In this document: in pieces, positions 36,226-42,875 of the stretch | Position numbering within the stretch: the first letter of the stretch is position 1 | How the letters are laid out: each line of letters begins with the position of its first letter | NCBI GenBank assembly: GCA_021229015.1 | Contig: CM037795.1 | Coordinates: forward strand, 209,648 to 273,647 | Direction of reading: 5' to 3' | Length of the DNA stretch: 64,000 nucleotides | Source of the DNA: Solen grandis | Taxonomy: Eukaryota > Mollusca > Bivalvia > Adapedonta > Solenidae | Notes under the pieces: model-generated | Databases searched by the model: none | The model's input: the letters and a program-made list of their open reading frames with translations, nothing else | What the model was told of the DNA's origin: nothing | Position numbers and translations under genes: made by a program

Positions 36226-36580
36226 ATGAGTAAATCAGGAGAACAGCTGGCCAAACAACTGTACGAAGAAATCTACAACTTGAATAGGTGAAACGATATT
36301 GTAAAGAGTTTGAACCAGCATGTGGTGTATGAATTGCAGACACACCTCTTTGATATCGTGAAAGAAAACTGTTATGGTTGCATTGTTGATCATCCCAGTC
36401 AGACCCAACATCCCATATGTTTGTTTAGCAGCAAAAAGTGGGTCGAGATTTTAATTAAAAAAAAAGTGATGGAAAGATGGTAGCTGAACTACAAAACATG
36501 GATAGAAAGCTGATCTTATCAGATGTGGGCAAATATAAAGGCTAGTGTAGATACGAACAAGATCACACCATTGGAAGCTT
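36226..36580 (+). pseudogene. Polinton small Cys/His protein
   Basis: ATG 36226 begins MSKSGEQLAKQLYEEIYNL three bases after the capsid stop. After one in-frame TGA it continues with CYGCIVDHPSQTQHPICLF, a C-x2-C-x4-H-x5-H-x2-C set suited to zinc binding, and ends at TAG 36481. More coding-like text (KITPLEAFECEW) follows in a shifted frame up to the protease. This CGC-HPSQ-H-C pattern recurs in small Polinton proteins of unknown role. Tight spacing suggests co-expression with the capsid gene. Confidence 0.5.
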
Positions 36581-37222
36581 TTGAGTGCGAATGGGCGGGA
36601 CGAATTAAACAAGATTGGGAAAATAGAAACGATTGAGTTGCAGTATATTTTGGATCATTCACCAATTCTAGCTCCCTTGAATGCCGTGGTATGTGCTAAA
36701 GATCAACTACCACAACGTAGACCAGAGACTGTAAAAGCTTACATAGTGAATATCCACAATTCGACCCAACCTGGTGAACATTGGGTGGCTGTGTTTTTCA
36801 ACGATAAATCGACTTACTACTTTGATTCGTATGGACAAAAACCACTCCATTGTGACATTCAACGTTTCTTGGAAAGACATGGACCCTATACATGGAATCT
36901 CATGAGACTTCAAGGATACAACACGTTTGTGTGTGGAGCATATTGTTTGTTTGCTTTGCATTTTCTTGTTCGAGGATGTGATTTAACACGGGTGCTTAGA
37001 GCTAAATTCCGGACAGAGGATCAACCTCACTTCAATTTGAACGATTCCAATGTGGGATGTTGGTTTTACCAGAACTATTCAGAACTGTACAAACGTGCAA
37101 GAAGACAAGTGTGTAATCAGCACCAACAAACATGCACAGCTAAACATCCACCAAAGTTGGGAGATGGTCGTGCGTGTTTTGTATTACTGACAAATAGTTT
37201 AGACCCATTCTACTTTCATTAA
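36551..37222 (+). CDS. Adenain-type cysteine protease of the Polinton
   Basis: The frame is open from 36551 to TAA 37220-37222. It carries the C5/C48 catalytic pattern: GEHWVAVFF (His), YYFDSYGQKP (Asp) and FVCGAYCLFALHFL (Cys). In Polintons this enzyme matures capsid precursors, like adenovirus protease. There is no in-frame ATG near the front; ATG 36591 is in another frame, beside a GGG run, so a one-base indel near the start is likely. The C-terminus extends past the core with VCNQHQQTCTAKHPP. An AATAAA follows at about 37296. It is the first intact structural-module gene going away from the gap. Confidence 0.85.
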   Translation: MRTRSHHWKLLSANGRDELNKIGKIETIELQYILDHSPILAPLNAVVCAKDQLPQRRPETVKAYIVNIHNSTQPGEHWVAVFFNDKSTYYFDSYGQKPLHCDIQRFLERHGPYTWNLMRLQGYNTFVCGAYCLFALHFLVRGCDLTRVLRAKFRTEDQPHFNLNDSNVGCWFYQNYSELYKRARRQVCNQHQQTCTAKHPPKLGDGRACFVLLTNSLDPFYFH

Positions 37223-37295
37223 AGTGTAGTGTTATGTACTTGTTGTTAATAGTGTTGCATTGTTCATATTATTGTTGCAATGTTCATAGAGTTCA

Positions 37296-37330
37296 ATAAA
37301 ATGCTAAAACTGATTTGATTTCTTGTTGTT
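37296..37330 (+). terminator. Poly(A) signal after the protease gene
   Basis: AATAAA within TTCAATAAAATGC, followed by a GT/T-rich stretch (TGATTTGATTTCTTGTTG). It is a normal polyadenylation site for the plus-strand structural genes, unlike the histone-type ends of the accessory genes. Confidence 0.7.
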
Positions 37331-37334
37331 TATC

Positions 37335-37397
37335 TTACACATTAACAATTGTGATATATTCCCTCTCGAATATAGTTGATGGCCCTGAAAGGGGCCG
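37335..37397 (-). terminator. Histone-type 3' element of the RING gene
   Basis: On the minus strand AACGGCCCC-TTTC-AGGGCC (stem-loop 37396-37381; the top pair is C·A) starts 36 nt after the stop. It is followed by TTCGAGAGGGAATAT and CACAATTGTTAA, the same downstream block as in the three plus-strand copies. It is the most diverged of the four; the flank after the stem is ATCAAC rather than AACCCA. Confidence 0.65.
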
Positions 37398-37431
37398 TTT
37401 TTGGTTTTTTGTGATCCTGATTTACTCGGAG

Positions 37432-37695
37432 TCATCCTACTAACTCTGAATAATCAGGGTCAAACCATATGCCGTAATACGGTGAACGTACTGCAGGCCC
37501 ATGTTTAGCGAAAACACAGGCAGGCCAGACATACACTTGATAAGGTGCCCTACAAAATGGGCAGTTCTGAAGCCGTGCGAAGCACCTGATACATACAATG
37601 TCCTGACATCGACACTGGTTTATGTGGTATATATCCTCCTCCCTCTCCTCTAAACACACACCACACTTTTCGAACCAGAGTTTTTGTTCAGACAT
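37432..37695 (-). CDS. Small RING-finger protein, 87 residues, accessory gene
   Basis: The start is taken at Met 37695 (MSEQKLWFEKCGVC) because a TATATAAG box lies at 37727-37734; an upstream Met at 37725 would fall in the TATA region. Eight Cys form CGVC, QCRC, VCIRC and NCPFC, an all-Cys (C4C4-like) RING with no His at the usual position. RING proteins of DNA viruses often act as E3 ubiquitin ligases against host factors; that role is inference. The C-terminus has VRSPYYGIWFDPDYSELVG, acidic and aromatic. The frame is intact. It is convergent with the protease gene and divergent from the Q-rich gene, sharing its promoter. Confidence 0.8.
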   Translation of the reverse strand: MSEQKLWFEKCGVCLEEREEDIYHINQCRCQDIVCIRCFARLQNCPFCRAPYQVYVWPACVFAKHGPAVRSPYYGIWFDPDYSELVG

Positions 37696-37726
37696 TGTGA
37701 TTTCATCCTTCTTCTTTAAAAACACT

Positions 37727-37734
37727 TATATAGT
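37727..37734 (-). promoter_or_regulatory. TATA box of the RING gene
   Basis: TATATAAG on the minus strand, about 32 nt before the chosen ATG. The AGGTCA cluster of the shared promoter begins 12 bp behind it. Confidence 0.6.
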
Positions 37735-37746
37735 TATAAAAAAAGT

Positions 37747-37939
37747 AGGTCAGTAGGTCAATCCACCCCCAAATGTCAAGGCCGAAGACAATGCTATCTA
37801 GCTCAGGTCAAGGTTAAACTTGAATCATTGGATAGAAATTACGTTCTCTGATTGGTGTGTGCCAACAGAAGAAAGTAGGTCAATCCGTCTCAAGACTATA
37901 AAAGCACACTGCATCGTATCATAATCCCACTACCCAACC
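37747..37939 (+). promoter_or_regulatory. Bidirectional promoter P1 with AGGTCA half-sites
   Basis: Contains AGGTCA at 37747, 37755, 37805 and 37877. The first two form a direct repeat with 2-bp spacing; the third abuts AGGTTA. An inverted CCAAT (ATTGG) is at 37851 and TATAAAAG at 37897-37904, 43 bp before the ATG at 37940. About 190 bp of this region is repeated at 39067-39265 (P2). AGGTCA is the nuclear-receptor half-site. Confidence 0.75.
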
Positions 37940-38548
37940 ATGGAAAGCTACGTAACTTCTGATCTCGTTAACAACGCCATACAGGCTGCTGATTTGTATG
38001 AGCTGACGACAGCTGCTAACCAGGCATCAGTGTCGTACACTCCGACTCCGGTGTACCAACCCAGCTACCAACCAACGTATCAACCTCAGCCTCCACCACA
38101 CCAGCAGCAACCAGTACAGCAACAACAACCAATGCAACAACCAATACAACACCAACCGGCAGCGCAGCCAGTAAATAATGTTGGACAATCTATTCTGAGG
38201 GAACTCAAAGAGGTGAACAACAACCTCATCAAATTGCAACAGAGAATGGAAGAAGTGGAATGCCGTATCAAATTGAAACAGACAAGCTGGTGGTGCCTAT
38301 CACTTTCATTCCAGAAAATGTGGAAGCATCCAACAAACGTCCGCTTGATGGTGGATCCCATTCTAAGAATGGACTTGGAGCCCATTGTAAAGACATACAA
38401 AATAGCAAAAAGAGTAAGAAGCAAAGAAAAACCAAAAACAACGGCCCTTTTCAGGGCCAACCCAGATGTCTCGAAAGGACATTTTACAATTGTCAAACCA
38501 AGTAATAAAAGTATCAAACGAAATGAATTCATGCCATTCGTTTTCTGA
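37940..38548 (+). CDS. Accessory gene A: Tyr/Pro/Gln-rich protein with coiled coil
   Basis: ATG 37940 has a good Kozak context (CCAACCATGG). Residues 36-75 are YQPSYQPTYQPQPPPHQQQP and more Q/P-rich text, followed by a heptad segment, SILRELKEVNNNLIKLQQRM. After about 38255 the frame +1 alternative (PYQIETDKLVVPITFIPENV, later KKSKKQRKTKNN, a possible nuclear signal) looks more protein-like than the frame of the start, suggesting a one-base indel. Both frames run past the histone-type hairpin at 38443-38458, unlike the sister genes, which also points to a frame problem. The Q/P-rich N-terminus resembles activation domains; function unknown. Confidence 0.6.
   Translation: MESYVTSDLVNNAIQAADLYELTTAANQASVSYTPTPVYQPSYQPTYQPQPPPHQQQPVQQQQPMQQPIQHQPAAQPVNNVGQSILRELKEVNNNLIKLQQRMEEVECRIKLKQTSWWCLSLSFQKMWKHPTNVRLMVDPILRMDLEPIVKTYKIAKRVRSKEKPKTTALFRANPDVSKGHFTIVKPSNKSIKRNEFMPFVF
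38439..38500 (+). terminator. Histone-type 3' element, copy A
   Basis: GGCCCT-TTTC-AGGGCC (38443-38458) makes a 6-bp stem with a 4-nt loop, flanked by AAAAACAAC before and AACCCA after. GTCTCGAAAGGACATTT begins 10 nt later and CAATTGTCAA follows. The geometry and spacing equal those of a metazoan histone mRNA stem-loop with downstream element. Confidence 0.8.
38503..38511 (+). promoter_or_regulatory. Weak TATA-like box of accessory gene B
   Basis: TAATAAAAG lies 45-53 bp before ATG 38556, the same distance as the TATAAAAG boxes of genes A and C. There is no AGGTCA array before it. It could also be read as AATAAA; position relative to gene B favours a TATA role. Confidence 0.4.
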
Positions 38549-38555
38549 CTGTGCT

Positions 38556-38819
38556 ATGGATAAGTCACATATAACTAACGATTGCATATCTGACATGGAC
38601 AAAATAGAAGCCCTACACCAACCTACGCTTAAAATACAAGCCCGATACCAACGTACGCTTAAAATAACAACAACACTCAGGAGTATCGTAGACAAATTGA
38701 GTGAATGTTACTTTCATGAACTATACTACGATGATATCTTAAATATCATTGAAGCACATTTCATCACCATAGAACATGTTGAATATCTGCTGAAGAAATT
38801 CATAGACAGTCATGAGTAA
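38556..38819 (+). CDS. Accessory gene B: 87-residue protein, unknown
   Basis: It starts at MDKSHITNDCISDMDKIEAL and stops at TAA 38817-38819. I chose this Met because an upstream in-frame start (38466) would lie inside the 3' element of gene A. A near-duplicate pair, QPTLKIQA and QRTLKITT, sits at residues 22-39; the C-terminal half, LSECYFHELYYDDILNIIEA and then VEYLLKKFIDSHE, looks helical and hydrophobic. No family recognised. It is followed after 22 nt by its own histone-type hairpin, which supports it as a real transcription unit. Confidence 0.6.
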   Translation: MDKSHITNDCISDMDKIEALHQPTLKIQARYQRTLKITTTLRSIVDKLSECYFHELYYDDILNIIEAHFITIEHVEYLLKKFIDSHE

Positions 38820-38835
38820 CCACTACTCTGTGGGG

Positions 38836-38895
38836 AAAAACGGCCCTTATCAGGGCCAACACAAGTGTCTCGAAAGAGAATATACCTCAATTGTC
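38836..38895 (+). terminator. Histone-type 3' element, copy B
   Basis: GGCCCT-TATC-AGGGCC (38842-38857), then AACACA, GTCTCGAAAGAGAATAT and CAATTGTCAC. The loop is TATC rather than TTTC. GAAAGAGA is the copy closest to the purine-rich downstream element that U7 snRNA recognises in histone mRNAs. Confidence 0.75.
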
Positions 38896-38899
38896 ACCA

Positions 38900-39066
38900 T
38901 TATTTTCAAAATTCCATTCAAAATGATTTTCTTTCAATTAAAAATATGATCCAATGTTTTATAAAAAGTTTACAAAAATAAAAATGTTACAAAAAAAGTC
39001 ATCACAACTACAAATTCGGCTTGATTTTTTTTTAATTTTACAGCAATTCTGATATGTCAATACAAA
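38900..39066. other. AT-rich spacer between accessory genes
   Basis: A/T-rich with A and T runs. No open frame or hairpin of the family was seen. Confidence 0.5.
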
Positions 39067-39265
39067 GTAGGTCAATCCACCTCAGGTCAAGGCCAAAGGC
39101 AATGCTATCCAACTCAGGTCAAGGTTACACTTGAATCATTAAATCATTGGATAGAAATAACGTTCTCTGATTGGTGTACGCTAACAGTAGAAAGTAGGTC
39201 AATCCACCTCAAGGCTATAAAAGCGCACCGCATCAAACATTCGGTCATATTCTCGCTGCACAACC
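39067..39265 (+). promoter_or_regulatory. Promoter P2 with AGGTCA half-sites
   Basis: Near-duplicate of P1. AGGTCA at 39069, 39084, 39116 and 39196; AGGTTA at 39122; ATTGG at 39170; TATAAAAG at 39216-39223, 50 bp before ATG 39266. The AAGTAGGTCAATCCACCTCA block occurs twice within it. A short AATCATT word is doubled relative to P1. Confidence 0.75.
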
Positions 39266-39778
39266 ATGGATGAAATTCAGCAACTGATTGAATTTGTCAA
39301 CGAATTGATGGGGTTGATCGAACAACAACGCAATGAGTGGAGACAACAGCAAGACCATATTACAGAATATCATGCGCTTTTGTCAGACATGGTACATCAA
39401 ATGATGTTGAGACAACAGCTACGAGATGGCCATGATGCCTATATGCTCATGCAACATCAGGAGATGTTGAGACAACAGCAAGAAGATGAAGACGATACGA
39501 TCATGGAACATCAGGAGATGTTGAGACAACAGCAACAAGATCATATGCTCATAGAACAACAGCAGATGTTACAAGATGAAAACGATGTCATCGTCATCAG
39601 TGACGATGAACACGATGTCACCGAAACCAAGGACGATGAGGACAATGTCACCGAAATCAAGAAAGATGAGAACGACGCCATCGAAATCGAGGACGATGAG
39701 GCCTATACGACTTATGTTATATGGAGGAATGATGTCTTCGAAACCAAGTACGATGAGAACGAAGTCACCGAAATCTAA
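39266..39778 (+). CDS. Accessory gene C: coiled-coil, acidic-repeat protein, 170 residues
   Basis: ATG 39266 sits in CACAACCATGG. Residues 1-60 are helical (IQQLIEFVNELMGLIEQQRN). Residues 55-105 hold repeats of the type HQEMLRQQQ. Residues 110-150 are acidic repeats (DEHDVTETKDDEDNVTEIKK and kin), ending DVFETKYDENEVTEI. The frame is intact, and TAA 39776-39778 lies 14 nt before its histone-type hairpin. The repeats probably arose by in-frame duplication. Low complexity prevents assignment; a scaffold or transcription-related role is possible. Confidence 0.75.
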   Translation: MDEIQQLIEFVNELMGLIEQQRNEWRQQQDHITEYHALLSDMVHQMMLRQQLRDGHDAYMLMQHQEMLRQQQEDEDDTIMEHQEMLRQQQQDHMLIEQQQMLQDENDVIVISDDEHDVTETKDDEDNVTEIKKDENDAIEIEDDEAYTTYVIWRNDVFETKYDENEVTEI

Positions 39779-39788
39779 AGAAGAAACA

Positions 39789-39848
39789 AAACGGCCCTTT
39801 TCAGGGCCAACCCAAATGTCTCGAAAGGACATTTTACAATTGTCAATC
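39789..39848 (+). terminator. Histone-type 3' element, copy C
   Basis: GGCCCT-TTTC-AGGGCC (39793-39808), then AACCCA, GTCTCGAAAGGACATTT and CAATTGTCAA. Almost identical to copy A over about 55 bp. Confidence 0.8.
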
Positions 39849-39892
39849 CCCCTTTAACGTTAAGAAGTGGTCCTCCTTTAAGAAATTTTATT

Positions 39893-40040
39893 TTATTACA
39901 TACGGTACCATAAATCTGTTTTCGTATATAGTACCATTCGGTACTATAGTATAGATTCGGTACCATAAGTACAAAAAAAAAAAAATATGGTACCACGGTA
40001 CCATAAGTACAAAAAATTATGGTACCGTCGGTACGAAAAA
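39893..40040. repeat. GGTACC-word array after the accessory module
   Basis: GGTACC or GGTAC(T/G) words recur at about 39904, 39930, 39958, 39989, 39998, 40021 and 40030, in palindromic and inverted arrangement with ATAAGTACAAAA between them. It could be subterminal sequence of the Polinton or an independent small element; no terminal repeat partner is available on the left because of the gap. Confidence 0.5.
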
Positions 40041-40967
40041 ATTCCCAAAAATCACTAAAGCTATATGCACGAATTTCGTTTTTTCCCATTTCTTTGTCTC
40101 CTTATCGTTATCCTTCACTGTATCGGAATAAATATATATAATATATATAAACATATCGTTTCTTTATCACATTACCTACAGTTTACAATATACAGCAGAA
40201 AATGTAATGTAGACAAAAAAATACTAAGAAAATTATTCTTTTGTCCACTTTCGTGTTCAACCCTTTTCCTAATTCTAGGTTGAGTTAATAGTAATAATTA
40301 CATATACATCCCATTTCTACGATATATTGTAATACATACAGTTTAAAATTTACTGCATGAAATTTAGTCCCATCAATGAGCCGCTTAGCGCGACATGCTA
40401 TTTTTTGTATTGGGTGTCACGCCTGTAGGGGGGGTATCGCCAAATCGAAAGTAGAACGATATCACAAATTACGGGTACACAAATGTGGACTACATGAAAT
40501 TCAACATAAGCAAAAACAAGATAATTTAAAAGACCTTACCTCAGTTTAAACGCCTCTCTAACACAATATTCCCGGAATTCACTTTCGTTATATAATTTAC
40601 TTCCTGTTCGGTGAACGAGGATGTTCATTGGCGGAAGCATTAAAAGCCAAAGCGATATTCGTTTGCTAAAGCCAAAGCGTTTTCATACGAAAATAGTTCC
40701 GGCTTAAACTACGCCCATCTCGAAAGGAAGATAATGAATAAAACCGAAGTGCTCTCCCTTTAGAAGTCTCCTGTATGGAGGGATAGCGGGAAGAGAAACT
40801 TGTTTGCATTTTCACTTCTTAATAATGCAAATAACTATTTAAAAAAGAGGGAGATTGAAACAGGTACGAAATTCGTGACATTAGCTACAACAAAATATGC
40901 AAGAACTGAAGGTAAATATACTGTTAGCATGCGTCATCGTGTGTATACGTTACTTTGTTTATATCTT
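40041..40967. other. Non-coding host DNA
   Basis: No gene seen. The composition returns to the AT-rich host level, so the Polinton's right end is probably before or near this point. Confidence 0.45.
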
Positions 40968-40971
40968 GTAA

Positions 40972-41338
40972 CCCTTTACTTCATGAATATTCATGTACTT
41001 ATGTAATGACTTCATGAATATTAATTAACTGAACTTTGCAGTATGGTGGATGACCCAGTTAATGAAATATAAATCAGTTGAATGCAACCAGGTAAGCAAA
41101 TGCAAAATGCAATTTTAACTTCACAGGTCTTAAGACATTACATTAAGACCACCGGTAACTGGGTCAAGAAGCCTACTTTTTATTTGATCTGCAGAATATG
41201 TAGAGTCTGAACTACGGTATATTGTATAAGCAAACTGCAGAGGAGACCGGAGACCCTGATTAGACAGCTTCTATAGGAGCTGTTTGATCTGGGTCATCTC
41301 CGTTTGCCATTGTGTCAAAATGAGAATGAAGTAAAGGG
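40972..41338. mobile_element. piggyBac-type MITE (367 bp)
   Basis: Ends CCCTTTACTTCAT and ATGAAGTAAAGGG; flanked by GTAA on the left (one base off) and TTAA on the right. Related in its ends to the MITE at 16738-16944 (CCCTTTCCCTCAT). Confidence 0.65.
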
Positions 41339-41369
41339 TTAAGAAAACATGGACCTGCTCCTGATATTT

Positions 41370-41370
<1 letters not shown>

Positions 41371-41406
<36 letters not shown>
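41371..41406. repeat. (CA)n microsatellite
   Basis: An uninterrupted run of about 18 CA units. Confidence 0.95.
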
Positions 41407-41408
<2 letters not shown>

Positions 41409-41879
41409 TATTTCAAATAGCTGAAAAAAATGTTTTACAATCAGTTTTGTTTATATAGGAATGCATATCTTATGATTCCTTATTTGATTTTAGTAGATTT
41501 ATACAAATTATGTTAATTATAAAGAAATAAGGGGATCCCTAAAATTGGAACAAAATGTCATAAAAGAAAATAATTGTTAATTATATTATCATCATGATCG
41601 TATATTTTATATCAATGAATTATGAAGTATACTGTATAAAGATTTATAAATATACGATGCATTCAAAACCTTTCAGGATATTTTGGTTTTAACTTTTAGT
41701 TTATACAATATGTTACCTGTGGACCTGTAGGAAGAGTTTTGACTGAGTCCTTTTTAAGCCCATCAACCAAAATTCTTTCCTCACTGCCCTCATAACTCTT
41801 CTTCATAGTTACGAAATAGATATGAGGAAATTTATCTACCTAAATTGCTTTCCTTTTAATGCATCTATTATTGATAAAA

Positions 41880-42040
41880 AATACCCAGGTGCACAAGTTC
41901 ATGTAGTTTCAAGTCTTTAATTCTAAAACTTTCAGAGTTATGTGTGTCACAATTTTTTGGGACGGATGGTCATACAGACAGACAGTCAAAGGCAAATCTA
42001 TATGCCCTTTTCCTTTTTTTTTGGCGGGGGCATAATGAAA
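41880..42040 (-). repeat. Dispersed repeat related to 48350-48935
   Basis: In reverse complement it carries TGCCCCCGCCAAAA, ATAGATTTGCCTTTGACTG, TCTGTCTGTATGACC and ACTTGAAACTACATGAACTT, the same order of words as the tandem repeat at 48350-48935. Confidence 0.6.
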
Positions 42041-42860
42041 TACATTTTAAATGGATCCGAGAAAATCAGTTAGTCGACCTTAAGTTTGAGAATGATAACT
42101 TTATTTTAGAAGAGTAAATTAATTCTTAGGGAATGTTTCCTTCTGTAAAAATCATTTCAAAACTTGAAATACGTATGCTATTGATTTTGATCAGTAACAG
42201 GGTCCAACTACTGTATAAACAAAATGCCCCTCTCTTGAAATATCCCTCTCTTTCTCTATAAAAACACATAAACGAAAATCAATTATGTGAGGTTACCGTG
42301 TTAATTAATAGAATGGAAAAATATATACATTAAATAGCTGTGTTGATATTATACACTAAAATAGAAAACAAGTTTTAAAAAATAAGGCTTAATTGCTGAT
42401 TGAGATGGGCCTCTTACTATGCCATGCGATTGACTGACTTTTCCAATAATTTTACAGCGATAAAACTGAGACGCTTTACCTCTTACTGTAGAAAACAACA
42501 GGCAATGTGTATGCCAATCAGAATATAGCTCCACCCTGTGGATTCACCTGGTTATTGATTTTTGCTCAGTTCTCAGTTAACTTTCATGGTGGAAGTGTCG
42601 GCCGAGACGGACTTCACAAAATCATTATCCCTATAAAGGCTGTCAGCGGTGTGATTCGGAAAGGTTTTGAAATGACATTCAAGGATTTTATATAATTCCT
42701 ACATCAATTACTGCAATTAAAATGGCTAGATGTTGTGAAAACCCACACATTCGTAGACCATGATGACAAGGACAAATGTCATGCTCCGTTTGACAGTAAC
42801 TACGCCACACAGCTTTTGCTGTGTTTTATTAATTCAAGACACAAAATTCAATTTAATTCA
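42041..42860. other. Non-coding host DNA
   Basis: No gene, RNA or repeat boundary could be supported. Confidence 0.45.
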
Positions 42861-42875
42861 AGACAAAAAATCACT

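Noticed and set aside
38027..38695. Minus-strand Cys/Leu-rich frames opposite accessory genes A and B
   Set aside because: Antisense of CAG/CAA-rich and other codons; no start context or 3' element of the module on that strand.
37381..39808. CRISPR-like array of repeated hairpins
   Set aside because: Four copies at 400-1100-bp spacing, each next to a gene and strand-matched to it; no spacers. They are gene-end elements.
37296..39808. Bacterial-type rho-independent terminators
   Set aside because: The hairpins lack a following U run, and the organism and neighbouring AATAAA and TATA signals are eukaryotic.
39569..39832. Minus-strand DFGDIVLIVLGF-type repeat protein
   Set aside because: Antisense shadow of the acidic repeats of accessory gene C.
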